From assembly GCA_937891465.1 (NCBI GenBank), contig CALAHF010000164.1, positions 91,530 to 155,529 on the forward strand: a DNA stretch of 64,000 bases. The letters run 5' to 3'. Below the pieces are notes generated by a model. That model saw nothing but the letters and a program-made list of their open reading frames with translations. It did not search any database and was not told where the DNA came from. Numbering within the stretch: position 1 is the first letter of the stretch; the number at the start of each line of letters is the position of its first letter. Below are positions 1-9,162 of the stretch, one piece after another. Made by a program: the position numbers and the translations under genes. This DNA comes from an uncultured Verrucomicrobiales bacterium (lineage in GTDB: Bacteria; Verrucomicrobiota; Verrucomicrobiia; Verrucomicrobiales; DEV007).

Positions 1-165
1 CGCGGCTCAGGGCTGATGCAGGCGCGAAAAAATCTTTTCCGTCAGGCAAAAGCAAATCCTGGATACTGGGGCACTAAAAAAGTCGTCGTCTGGGTTTTTA
101 GCGTTCGCGAATTCACCCAGTCGTCCGACAAAATTCTGATGGGAAAAATCCCACTCGGAAACTGA
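1..165 (+). CDS. C-terminal end of a gene cut by the window edge
   Basis: Frame 1 is open from the first base to a TGA at 163-165 and reads as real protein, ending in the residues KVVVWVFSVREFTQSSD followed by KILMGKIPLGN. The hydrophobic KVVVWVF strand followed by REFT loosely resembles the end of AlgX/AlgJ-like SGNH acetyltransferases of polysaccharide acetylation, but this is a recollection of family style and not a firm assignment. The start lies outside the window. A dispersed repeat begins six bases after the stop. Confidence 0.45.
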   Translation, partial: RGSGLMQARKNLFRQAKANPGYWGTKKVVVWVFSVREFTQSSDKILMGKIPLGN

Positions 166-170
166 AATTC

Positions 171-314
171 ACGATCCAACAGCAATAAATGATCGGCGAT
201 ACCGCCTGTGAAAACCCCACCAGATCGCGACAACATTGTTACTGATTATGAACGACTTAACCCTGACGCGATTTGGTAGAGTTGGTTCGATGATTCAATA
301 GGGTTCGGTCGTAA
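171..314 (+). repeat. Long dispersed repeat, subtype 1, copy A
   Basis: This stretch aligns with 35193-35310 over almost its full length. Shared blocks are CGATCCAACAGCAAT, CGGCGATACCGCCTGT, AACCCCACCA, TCGCGAC and AACCCTGACGC followed by ATTTGGT. GGCG-ATAC-CGCC is a short hairpin. The tail carries the short repeat motif found all over the window (GGTTCGATGA, then CAATAGGGTT). It fills the whole gap between the left-edge gene and the sulfatase and stops four bases before the sulfatase ATG. Confidence 0.7.
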
Positions 315-317
315 ATC

Positions 318-1754
318 ATGAAAAAACTTCTCTGCGTTATTGCAGTCCTATTCTCGCAGGGCGTGTTCGCCGGTGACAAACCGAACGTGCTCATGATCGC
401 GATCGACGATCTGCGCCCCGAATTAAATTGCTACGGCAAGTCGCACATCGTTTCGCCGAACATCGATGCGTTCGCGAAAGAGAGTCTACTTTTCGAACGG
501 GCCTACTGTCAGGTCGCGGTTTGCGGGGCTTCACGGGCAAGTTTGCTTTCGGGAACGCGACCGGAAACCACCACCATTTGGGATTACAAAACCCCGATGC
601 GATCAAAACTCCCCGACATTCGGAGTTTACCCCAACACTTCAAAGAAAGTGGTTACACCACGATCTCGCTTGGAAAAATCTATCACGCGAAAGATGATGA
701 TTTTCCTCAGGGATGGAGCGAGCGGCCCGGCAAATCAAAAAAGAGCGGCTACGTCCAGCCATACGAGAGAGTCCCTCACAAGACTCAAAAAGGCCGGTTC
801 ATGGGTCCTGCGATCGAGAACGGAGGCGACGTCCCCGACAACGCTTACAATGACGGCGGGGTCGCCGAAATGGCCGTGAAAAAACTGGAACGTTTCGCAA
901 AATCTGACGAGTCGTTTTTTCTCGCTGTGGGATTTACCAAACCGCACCTCCCATTCAATGCCCCCGGCAAGTATTGGGATCTTTACGATCGTTCAAAAAT
1001 TGAAATTCCGAGTCGTGATCAACCGCTGAACAGCCCGCTCTATGCTCGGTCGACATGGGGTGAGCTCAAAAATTACACGGACATTGGCGCCAAGGTTACT
1101 GAGCTGGATGACGCCAAAACCCGCGAACTGATTCACGGCTACTACGCCGCCACTTCCTACACCGACCGAAATGTCGGCCATGTGTTGAAGGCTCTGGAAC
1201 GCCTCAATTTAAAGGAAAATACCATCGTCATTTTGTGGGGTGATCACGGCTGGTATCTCGGAGAATACGGAGACTGGTGCAAGCATTCCAACGACGAAAT
1301 TGCTGCCCATGTGCCGATGATTTTGCGGGTTCCCGGGAAAACCGATGGCGGAATGAGAACGAAAGCGCTTTCCGAATTTGTCGATATCTATCCCACGCTA
1401 TCTGAGCTGTGCGGACTGGAAATCCCCAAACACTGCGAAGGAGATAGCATGGTTCCCCTGTTGGAAAATCCTGATCGTGATTGGAAATCGGTCGCCTTCA
1501 GCCAATACCAAAAGAAAGAATCCAAACGCAAACTGGTATTTCTCGGAACGAGCGTGCGTGATCAGCAATGGCGATACACCGAGTGGCGCGATGTTGAGAC
1601 TGATAAACTGGACCGAGTCGAGCTATACGATTTGAAGAACGATCCGAACCAAACAAAAAGCGTTCACGGAATTCCGAAAAACGAACCGGTCCTAAAAAGA
1701 CTCGCCGCTCTGGCAGCAAAATCAGCCACCGGAGTCAATCCTCCGAGCCATTGA
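318..1754 (+). CDS. Secreted sulfatase, iduronate-2-sulfatase-like
   Basis: A 478-residue sulfatase that would hydrolyse sulfate esters, probably on a sulfated polysaccharide, outside the cytoplasm. Residues 1-18 form a signal peptide (MKKLLCVIAVLFSQGVFAG). The metal-binding ID-D pair is at 30-31, and the formylglycine motif C69-G-A-S-R is followed by ASLLSGTRPET, the pattern of the iduronate-2-sulfatase-like branch. The HGWYLGEYGDWCKHSN segment near residue 310 is a second metal/substrate region. Length is normal. The cysteine-type motif needs a formylglycine-generating enzyme, not seen here. The last 20 bases overlap the convergent hydrolase gene. The exact substrate cannot be told. Confidence 0.93.
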   Translation: MKKLLCVIAVLFSQGVFAGDKPNVLMIAIDDLRPELNCYGKSHIVSPNIDAFAKESLLFERAYCQVAVCGASRASLLSGTRPETTTIWDYKTPMRSKLPDIRSLPQHFKESGYTTISLGKIYHAKDDDFPQGWSERPGKSKKSGYVQPYERVPHKTQKGRFMGPAIENGGDVPDNAYNDGGVAEMAVKKLERFAKSDESFFLAVGFTKPHLPFNAPGKYWDLYDRSKIEIPSRDQPLNSPLYARSTWGELKNYTDIGAKVTELDDAKTRELIHGYYAATSYTDRNVGHVLKALERLNLKENTIVILWGDHGWYLGEYGDWCKHSNDEIAAHVPMILRVPGKTDGGMRTKALSEFVDIYPTLSELCGLEIPKHCEGDSMVPLLENPDRDWKSVAFSQYQKKESKRKLVFLGTSVRDQQWRYTEWRDVETDKLDRVELYDLKNDPNQTKSVHGIPKNEPVLKRLAALAAKSATGVNPPSH

Positions 1755-2778
1755 GCCGAATCGGCTCGCCTTCGTGCGGCGTGATCACCTGATCGCTGAT
1801 CGATTTCAGCTCAGCCTCAGCATTGAGTCGGCGAATGGGTTCGCACATTTTTTCAATGCTGATCGCGAACGTCGCGTGATGCATTGGAATCATCCGGTTC
1901 GCTTTCAAATCTTTGAACGCAAGCACCGCTTCTTCAGGATTCATGTGAACCTCGCGGCCACTTGGGCAGTGATAGGCTCCAATCGGGAGAATGGCGGTAT
2001 CAATATTGAAACGCTTTCCAATATCCACAAAGCCATCGAAATACGCTGAGTCACCACTGTGAAATAAATTGTGGTCGCCGGTTTCCAGCATGTAACCGCC
2101 AAAGCCACGGTGCATGTCGTGAAAAAATCGAGCTCCCCAATGTTGAGCTGGAGTGAAGGTGATTTTTGTCCCCCGGAATTCAAACTCATCCCAGTCCTCC
2201 ATTTCTTTCACTTCAGAAAATGGGATCTTTTTCAGAACGGAGGACACACCATGCGGAACCAGGATCGTCTGCAAATGATTGTGGCTCGCATTCGCAATGC
2301 GCTTGAGTGTTTTGCGACACAGGTGGTCAAAGTGGGCGTGGGTGATCATCACCAGATCGATATCCGGTAATTTTTCGATCGGGATACCGGGAGCACGACT
2401 TCGCTTGATCGGCCCCATCCAGTTCGCCCAAACCGGATCAATCAGGGCATTGAAATTCGCCGTTCGCACGAGAAAGCTGGCGTGACCGATCCAAATGATT
2501 TCGGTTTCGCCCTGCGACAAAGGCCTGAAATCTGAATCTGAATCTGTGAATGGCGAACGCTCCCGTTTCCTCATCAGCGCGGGGAGTAGGCTTGAAGAAA
2601 AATACTGATAATTCCGTCCGACCCATCCCTTTGAAGGAATGAGTCCAGCACGTCGATCAGTCCCGCGGATTCGTTCCCGCAAGGTTAGTTTTTTCTTCAC
2701 AGAGCCGTTCACGATTGGAAATTGTTTAGACTTACAATCTGCCAGAATCTTAGAAAAATGTCTCGAAAAATCGACCAC
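1735..2778 (-). CDS. MBL-fold metal-dependent hydrolase
   Basis: A 347-residue metallo-beta-lactamase-fold protein of the UlaG/NAPE-PLD-like group. The family signature WIGHASFLV is at about residue 97, the zinc motif H147-x-H149-x-D151-H152 sits in ITHAHFDHL, and HSGDSAYFDGF supplies a further metal ligand. The C-terminal PMHHATFAIS fits the last histidine. No signal peptide is seen, so it should be cytoplasmic. Relatives hydrolyse lactones, cyclic phosphates or phospholipid-like substrates, so the substrate stays open. It converges with the sulfatase and overlaps its end by 20 bases. The ECF sigma gene lies 16 bases upstream on the same strand, so the two may be co-transcribed. Confidence 0.88.
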   Translation of the reverse strand: MVDFSRHFSKILADCKSKQFPIVNGSVKKKLTLRERIRGTDRRAGLIPSKGWVGRNYQYFSSSLLPALMRKRERSPFTDSDSDFRPLSQGETEIIWIGHASFLVRTANFNALIDPVWANWMGPIKRSRAPGIPIEKLPDIDLVMITHAHFDHLCRKTLKRIANASHNHLQTILVPHGVSSVLKKIPFSEVKEMEDWDEFEFRGTKITFTPAQHWGARFFHDMHRGFGGYMLETGDHNLFHSGDSAYFDGFVDIGKRFNIDTAILPIGAYHCPSGREVHMNPEEAVLAFKDLKANRMIPMHHATFAISIEKMCEPIRRLNAEAELKSISDQVITPHEGEPIRLNGSED

Positions 2779-2794
2779 CTCTTTGCGGCTAGTT

Positions 2795-3469
2795 TTACTG
2801 AAAATCGGCCTGCAGCTTTTCGATTTCCTTCTTCACCAGACCGCCGACGCGATGCTTCGCCAGATAAACCTGAGCCATACTCACCCCCAACTCTTCCCTC
2901 ACCCGTGAGGCCTCCCAGTCTTTAACCACATAGGCATCAAAAATTTGAAACTGCTTGGGCGACACCAACTTTTTGACTTTCTCCATCGCCACGGTTGAAA
3001 TATTGGTGCGCCATTCCAAATCCCAAATGCGCTCAAGCACTTCACTTTCGCCGACATCTTCCAGCCGGTCGATGGTTGCCGTTTGCCTGAATTCACCGTC
3101 ACCGCCAGGCGTTCCGCCTGCCTGATTTTGTGCCGCCGGATTGCGTTGTTTTTTTCGAAACTGATCCGAAATCCGCCAGCGGGTGATGTTCATGAGCCAC
3201 GTTTTGAACGAACCTTTGTTGGGATCATAAATCTGCCCCTTCTTCCACTGCTTCGCGACCGAGAGAATAGTTTCCTGAACCACATCGAAAGCTTCGTCGT
3301 GTCCCAAACCGGAGCGGGTCGAGACGCTATAAATCAATCGCCAATAGGTTTGATAAAACTCATCCCACGTCCGCTGATCTTCCCAGTCCGAAAGTCGTTC
3401 GATCAAACTCCGGCGTGTTCGGGCGTATGCTTCTTTTAAATCGGGAGTCTTTTGATCGTCTTTAGCCAT
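2795..3469 (-). CDS. RNA polymerase sigma-70 family factor, ECF type
   Basis: About 224 residues with region 2 (FYQTYWRLIYSVSTRSG, then AFDVVQETILSV and KGSFKTWLMNITRWRISDQ) and region 4 (KQFQIFDAYVVKDWEASRV then VSMAQVYLAKHRV), linked by a charged, glycine-containing stretch. This is the layout of the extracytoplasmic-function sigma factors that are abundant in PVC bacteria. It would redirect RNA polymerase to a small regulon. No anti-sigma gene is adjacent. The alpha-2-macroglobulin gene diverges from it about 120 bases away, making that gene a possible target. I prefer MAKDD at 3469 over an ATG three codons upstream at 3478; both are possible. Confidence 0.88.
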   Translation of the reverse strand: MAKDDQKTPDLKEAYARTRRSLIERLSDWEDQRTWDEFYQTYWRLIYSVSTRSGLGHDEAFDVVQETILSVAKQWKKGQIYDPNKGSFKTWLMNITRWRISDQFRKKQRNPAAQNQAGGTPGGDGEFRQTATIDRLEDVGESEVLERIWDLEWRTNISTVAMEKVKKLVSPKQFQIFDAYVVKDWEASRVREELGVSMAQVYLAKHRVGGLVKKEIEKLQADFQ

Positions 3470-3592
3470 GCAATGCAAAATTTAACACGTTTCGAAATTT
3501 TCGACGAAAGAAACTCGAAACCTGTGCGTAAACATCATTGAATAACCGTGGAGACAATTTGTCTTCCTGTAACCTGTGTTAGCCTTATTTTT

Positions 3593-6500
3593 ATGAGCCG
3601 TTCCGAAAAATTCTCCCTTTCACGAACCAACCCTATTGGTTCATCGAACCGACCTTTTAAGTCAGGGCTGTCTTGCGGAGCCGATTCTCGGCTGTCCTCA
3701 GACCGCTGGCGGGCCAGCTTATCGCCCTTTTTGTTCGTAATTCTCGCTTTATTGACGTCGTCAGTTTTTGGTCAAACCGAAACCAAAGTAGCACCGAAAA
3801 AAGTGACGCCGCTTCCCGCGCTTACATTTCAGCGTTCGCCCAGCTGGTTTGGATCTTACGAGCCGCTGACGCCACAAGTTGTGCTTTTACTGCGATTCAA
3901 TGCACCTATCGATGTCGACACGGCGGCGCCTTTTATTACGTTTTACGACAAGAAATCCGACCGCCGCATTCCGGCTGAAGTGAAACGATCCACGATTGAA
4001 GAATCGAAAAAGCTTCAGCAGTTCGCCAATGAAAAACCAGTCCTGCCGATCGAACGGTTTCTCACCGTCGCTCCTGTTACCCCGCTTCCCGTTGGAGCCG
4101 AATGGCGATTGGAAGTTCGCAAGGGACTGGATTCCAGCGATCGGAAGAATGCCGTTAACAAAACTCGTTCTGAATATCTCGGCTCGCTCACGCCATTCAC
4201 GATTCGGGAAATCGCAACGAAAACGCCGTACGACGAAGCTCGATTCATTGCGATTCGAACCGCCAAACGCAGTCTCTTAAAATCATTCACGCCTGAACTG
4301 GTCGGTGATTACGTCTCGGTTTCACCGCAGCCAAAAAATTTCTCGATCGATTTAAACTCTTACCAGATTCAGCTGAACGGTGACTTCGATTACAAAACGG
4401 AATACACCGTGAAAGTAAAATCGGGGCTCATTGCATACGATCGCACCATCCTTGAGGAAGCGATGGAGCAGAAGATCGTCTTCGTGCCAAATCCCGGTTT
4501 TATCAGCCTGCCGACGGAGCGAAGCACCCAAAACGCAGCCGGCAATCGCGAGTTTCAAATCATGACCGGAAACCTGAATGGCATTCGTCTGCGGGTAAAA
4601 CAGTTGGACGCGAAGGAATTGATTTATGCGCTGCGCGGCTACGACGCTGCCTATCGCAGCGACGGCGAACGAAAGCGCGCCATCCCGTATGAAATGGTTC
4701 CCGGCCAAACAATTCACGAAGAGTCTTATAAACGAAAAGCCGAGCTAGATTCGAGTGAGAAAATTAAATTCAATTGGGATCAAGTCACCAACGAGGCTGA
4801 ACACGGTGCATTCTATCTGTGCGCTGAGGGAAATTCCGCGACACGAAGCGGCTTTACCGTCGGTGGACAATCGCTAGTTCAACTGACCGACATCGGCTTG
4901 GCATGGAAGCAGGACGGTGACGAAACGCTGTTTTACGCATTCTCACTAAAAACCGGCAGCCCCATCGATGGAGTCGAAATTGATCTGGTTACCAACGATG
5001 CGAAGTCTCAGCAAAGTGGAAAAACGGATGCTGCAGGAATCGTGCGGATCGAGACCGGCACCCTCGATGAAGCCCAAGTGAAATGGCTCGATGCACGACG
5101 GGGTTCGGATCGCCACGTCATGAAATTTCGCAAAAGGATGTCTACCATGGGCCTTTACGGCTTCTCGATTCCTTACCATCACTACGGAGGGCAGCCCGAA
5201 CGACGCACGTTGATTTTCGCAGATCGTCCGGTCTATAAACCCGGGGAAACGGTTTATTTCAAAGTCATCTCACGCGGCATCGACGGAGATGTAGTCCTGC
5301 CACCAGATCCGATCCAAGCGAAGCTCAAAATTCTCGATGTTCGCAGTCGCGTCATTCTCGATGAAACCATTTCACTTTCTGTAAACGGAACCTATGACGG
5401 CAGCTTCACGCTTCCAAAAACAGGATTGGGTTACAGCTCGATTCAACTCGACTTCAATCAAACGAAGAAAAGAAACTGGCGAAATATTTTCGGCCAGTCG
5501 GTTCGCGTAGCTGACTACCGACCCAACACGTTTGAAGTCGATTTAAAAACGGAGAAAACCTACGCCCTTGGCGAAGCCATCAGCGTTCCGGTGGAAGCCC
5601 GCTATTACATGGGTAAACCGCTTTCAAAAGCGAAGCTTTCCTGGCACGTCAGCGCCAGCCGCCTGTGGAAAACCCCGAAAGGTTTCGAGAATTTTGAATT
5701 CTTTAACCGCAGGAATTACCCGCCTTCGTTCAATCAAAGCGAAGAGATTCATTTATCTGAAAAAGGAGATGCCCAGATCCGAATTGAACTGCCGAAAGAG
5801 CAGACGTCACCGATGCCCGTGAAAGTCAGCCTCAGCACCGAGATCACGGACATCAATCAGCAGACCATTTCTGATGCGAAACAGTTCATCGCCCACAGCT
5901 CCGATTTCTATCTTGGAGTTCAGAAGCCCAAACAAATGTTTCGGGTCGGCCAAAAAATTCCGATGTCATTTGTTGCAGTTAAAGCAGAAGGCGGACTGCA
6001 CACGGACCTTGTCGAAGCAACCTTGAAAATCGAAAAACGAACTTGGAATACGGTAAAAGTAAAAGGCGCCGGCGGCAGAATTTCTGTGAAAAATGAAGAA
6101 CAACTGATCGCCACTCAGGAAGAAATTTTCACCGTCGAAACCAAACCTGCGATTGATGATTCGGATATTGCGACTTCAACTATTCGCGAAGTCACCCTTG
6201 ATGAGCCCGGTGATTTCATCGTGACGGTTTCTGCCAAAGACGCCGAGGGGCGCGATGTGGTCACGTCGGACGAGATCCGCATCATTGGAGCCAACGAGCC
6301 CAATTGGGCGTGGCGTCAAATGCAGCGAGTTGACCTTCTCCCTGACAAGTCGAGCTACAAAGTGGGTGAGACCGCCCGCCTGCTTTTGCGGTCACCGGTA
6401 AAAGGACACGCGCTGATTACCACGGAACGCGCCGGGGTTCGTCGGACATTTACTCAGGAGATTACCAGCCCCGAAACCGTTATTGAGCTTCCAGTTAAAG

Positions 6501-9151
6501 ACGGTGATGCCCCGAATATTTTTGCGTCAGTTTTTCTCGTTCGCGGATCTGAAGACAGCCCTCACAAACATCCCGAAGCATCGTATCGCGTCGGCTACTG
6601 CCAGCTGGCTGTCGATGATCCGACAACGATTTTGGACATCGCGATTCAGCACAAAAAAGACGGAAAAGAACAATACTACCTGCCTGGCGAGCCCATTGAA
6701 GTCGCTGCGCTGATAACGAACAATGACGGCCAAGTAGTTCCAAATACTGAAGTCACACTGTATGCCGTTGATGAAGGAGTTCTCAGTTTGACTGGATACG
6801 AAACGCCAAACCCAGCGTCGACGTTCAATCAACCATTCCCACTCACCGTTCGGACCGGCCAAAGTTTATCCGAGCTCCTCTCCGAAAATGAAAACGAACT
6901 CGGCTTTCATAACAAAGGCTACGTCATCGGTGGCGGCGGGGAAGTCGCCGGGGCTAATCCGAAACAAGTCCGCAAGGATTTCAAAGCGCTCGCATTTTGG
7001 GAAGGCGCGTTGACGACAGGCAAAGACGGAAAAGTAAAAGCCAATTTCGTCGCCCCTGATAACCTCACGACCTTTCGAATCATGGCGGTTGCAGCAAAAG
7101 GAAATCAGCTTGGATCGGCTGAATCGGACGCCACGATCAATAAGCCACTCATCATTGAACCGGCGCTTCCGGCGTTTTCAAACGTGAGCGATCAAATCGA
7201 TCTCACGGCCGTTTTGCACAATAACACCACGCGCGATCTCGATTTAAATCTCGAAGTCACCCTTGATGAGCACGCCATGTTTTTGGCCGACGCCCCGGGA
7301 TTGATGCCGACCAAGCTTGCAGGGCGTGATTTGGATTCACGGCAGATCAAACGCACGTTCACCATCGGAGCCGGAAAATCTGAACGGCTCAGTTTCCCAA
7401 CCGTTTTCACAAAAACAGGTGAAGCAAAATGGATGTGGAAAGCCACGGCTGCTGATGATGATCAGCTTACCGACGTGACGGAGTCGAAATTGAAGATCGG
7501 TTACCCGATTCCAATCCTTCGCGAAACGACCCATCTCTCACTGAGCGAGAAATTCCCGAAAACCAATGCGCTCGCCGATATCAATCCACGGCTGCTCAAT
7601 GGCGATGGTAAAATTACCGTCAGCATTTCGAATTCGAGATTTCTCGAAGCAACCGACGCGCTCGACTACCTCCTGAAATATCCGTATGGCTGCGTCGAGC
7701 AAACCAGCTCCAGCACCCTGCCATGGCTCAGCACGAAAAACATGCGGGGTGCAATCCCGGCGCTGAAAAAAACCGATGCAGAAATTGAAGAAGCGATTCA
7801 AGCCGGAGCAGACCGCCTTCTCACCATGCAAACCAGCAACGGTGGTCTCGGCTACTGGCCTGGAGCGAACAAACCGATTCTGTGGGGCAGCGCTTACGGC
7901 GGAATGGTCCTCGCTCTGGCCCAAAAAAGCGGGGCGAAACTCCCCGAAGATCGACTCAACAAACTGTGGAAATATCTTTCCAGTGAGTTGCGCAACACCG
8001 CAAAAATCGACAACGCTTACGATCTGTCTCAACGTTGTTTAGCATCTTACACTCTCGCAATTGCTGGCGCTTCGGAGGACAGTTACCTGAATCTACTTTT
8101 CGAGAAACAGGAGAAACTTCCCGTCGAAGCCCGCTCGCTGCTTGCGTTGGCGATGCAGGAAAGCGCCAGTGGAGATCCGGAAAAAGCCGAATCCAAAGTT
8201 CTCGCCAATCGAGTTCCGACTCTGCTCACCGAAATACCGGATGCTCCCGATAGTGGCGTCCGTTGGTATCGGAAATCTTATGGGGTTGCGACTCAGTTGA
8301 TGGCGTGGTCCAAATTCGATGTCGAAAATGCCAACACGGAAACGACGATTCAGAAGCTTCTGGCACTCCGCCGAGAAGGGCCTCGCGGATGGGGAAGCAC
8401 CTACGCCAATGCCTGGCCGCTTCTGGCGCTTGCGACTCATACCGAAGCCAACGGCACTGCTCTCGCTAATGCAAAGTGCATCATCACCTTTGGCGATCAA
8501 AAGCGGGAAGTCACCTTTTCAAAAGACCCTGCCAGTAAGGAGTTTGTCTTCGATTTCGATGGCGATCAGCGCGACACCGCTTTGACGATAACGATGAAAG
8601 ACAAAGCGAAACTCTTTGCGCATGTCGACATCACGTCGCAGCCAAAAATCATGGCGTTCAATGCGGAAAACCACGGGTTTACGATCAACCGGACCTATCA
8701 GGAAATACAAACTGACGGCTCCCTCAGCGAAGCAACCGATCTCATGGTCGGCGATCTCGTTCTCGTCACGTTGAACATGAATTTGCCGGAGAAAACTGAA
8801 AACTACCTGGCGATTGATGATCCACTGCCTTCGATTTTTGAAGCGGTAAATCCGGACTTCAAAACCGCCTCAGCTCAGAAGGCACCTTACGGAAACGGCG
8901 AATGGCGTCGACTCCACACGCATCACAAAGAGCTTCGGACCGACCGCGCCCTGTTTTTCGCCGACTATGTTTACTCCGAAGGCGATTATTCGCTGCAGTA
9001 TCTGGCGCGGGTTGTTGCTTCAGGGGAAGTCACTGCTCCGCCTGCAAAAATTGAGGCAATGTATGAACCTTCGCGTTATGGATTGTCCGCAACGAAACGA
9101 ATCAGCGCGAAGCCACTCAATCTCGACCCCGACAAATTGGCGGCCCAATAA
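3593..9151 (+). CDS. Alpha-2-macroglobulin family protein
   Basis: A protein of about 1850 residues resembling bacterial alpha-2-macroglobulins, thought to trap proteases in the periplasm. A hydrophobic signal segment (FLFVILALLTSSVFGQ) starts near residue 45 and has no lipobox cysteine. It is followed by MG-type beta domains, the macroglobulin core (FADRPVYKPGETVYFKV near residue 545, then FWEGALTTGKDGKVKANFVAPD) and a thioester motif YGC-VEQ with Cys1367, then the helical thioester domain. The sequence before the signal segment is largely encoded by a dispersed repeat. An upstream GTG at 3548 is in frame, but neither start has a clear ribosome binding site. pbpC follows after 11 bases, the classic gene pairing. 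Confidence 0.9.
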   Translation: MSRSEKFSLSRTNPIGSSNRPFKSGLSCGADSRLSSDRWRASLSPFLFVILALLTSSVFGQTETKVAPKKVTPLPALTFQRSPSWFGSYEPLTPQVVLLLRFNAPIDVDTAAPFITFYDKKSDRRIPAEVKRSTIEESKKLQQFANEKPVLPIERFLTVAPVTPLPVGAEWRLEVRKGLDSSDRKNAVNKTRSEYLGSLTPFTIREIATKTPYDEARFIAIRTAKRSLLKSFTPELVGDYVSVSPQPKNFSIDLNSYQIQLNGDFDYKTEYTVKVKSGLIAYDRTILEEAMEQKIVFVPNPGFISLPTERSTQNAAGNREFQIMTGNLNGIRLRVKQLDAKELIYALRGYDAAYRSDGERKRAIPYEMVPGQTIHEESYKRKAELDSSEKIKFNWDQVTNEAEHGAFYLCAEGNSATRSGFTVGGQSLVQLTDIGLAWKQDGDETLFYAFSLKTGSPIDGVEIDLVTNDAKSQQSGKTDAAGIVRIETGTLDEAQVKWLDARRGSDRHVMKFRKRMSTMGLYGFSIPYHHYGGQPERRTLIFADRPVYKPGETVYFKVISRGIDGDVVLPPDPIQAKLKILDVRSRVILDETISLSVNGTYDGSFTLPKTGLGYSSIQLDFNQTKKRNWRNIFGQSVRVADYRPNTFEVDLKTEKTYALGEAISVPVEARYYMGKPLSKAKLSWHVSASRLWKTPKGFENFEFFNRRNYPPSFNQSEEIHLSEKGDAQIRIELPKEQTSPMPVKVSLSTEITDINQQTISDAKQFIAHSSDFYLGVQKPKQMFRVGQKIPMSFVAVKAEGGLHTDLVEATLKIEKRTWNTVKVKGAGGRISVKNEEQLIATQEEIFTVETKPAIDDSDIATSTIREVTLDEPGDFIVTVSAKDAEGRDVVTSDEIRIIGANEPNWAWRQMQRVDLLPDKSSYKVGETARLLLRSPVKGHALITTERAGVRRTFTQEITSPETVIELPVKDGDAPNIFASVFLVRGSEDSPHKHPEASYRVGYCQLAVDDPTTILDIAIQHKKDGKEQYYLPGEPIEVAALITNNDGQVVPNTEVTLYAVDEGVLSLTGYETPNPASTFNQPFPLTVRTGQSLSELLSENENELGFHNKGYVIGGGGEVAGANPKQVRKDFKALAFWEGALTTGKDGKVKANFVAPDNLTTFRIMAVAAKGNQLGSAESDATINKPLIIEPALPAFSNVSDQIDLTAVLHNNTTRDLDLNLEVTLDEHAMFLADAPGLMPTKLAGRDLDSRQIKRTFTIGAGKSERLSFPTVFTKTGEAKWMWKATAADDDQLTDVTESKLKIGYPIPILRETTHLSLSEKFPKTNALADINPRLLNGDGKITVSISNSRFLEATDALDYLLKYPYGCVEQTSSSTLPWLSTKNMRGAIPALKKTDAEIEEAIQAGADRLLTMQTSNGGLGYWPGANKPILWGSAYGGMVLALAQKSGAKLPEDRLNKLWKYLSSELRNTAKIDNAYDLSQRCLASYTLAIAGASEDSYLNLLFEKQEKLPVEARSLLALAMQESASGDPEKAESKVLANRVPTLLTEIPDAPDSGVRWYRKSYGVATQLMAWSKFDVENANTETTIQKLLALRREGPRGWGSTYANAWPLLALATHTEANGTALANAKCIITFGDQKREVTFSKDPASKEFVFDFDGDQRDTALTITMKDKAKLFAHVDITSQPKIMAFNAENHGFTINRTYQEIQTDGSLSEATDLMVGDLVLVTLNMNLPEKTENYLAIDDPLPSIFEAVNPDFKTASAQKAPYGNGEWRRLHTHHKELRTDRALFFADYVYSEGDYSLQYLARVVASGEVTAPPAKIEAMYEPSRYGLSATKRISAKPLNLDPDKLAAQ
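3621..3735 (-). repeat. Long dispersed repeat, subtype 2, copy D
   Basis: Read on the minus strand, this segment matches 24016-24142. Shared blocks are GCCAGCGGTCTGAGGA, AAGACAGC and the tail AGGGTTGGTTCGTG. It contains two hairpins: GCTGGC-GG-GCCAGC at 3705-3718 and the best copy of the short motif, GAACCAA-CCCTA-TTGGTTC at 3624-3642, with seven paired bases and a five-base loop. It lies inside the 5' coding part of the alpha-2-macroglobulin gene, before its signal segment. Confidence 0.7.
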
Positions 9152-9162
9152 CCCTTTTTCAG

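Noticed and set aside
42..236. Minus-strand frame of 64 codons at the left edge
   Set aside because: It covers the repeat and the opposite strand of the plus-strand gene tail; its LLLLDRE text is simply the repeat translated.
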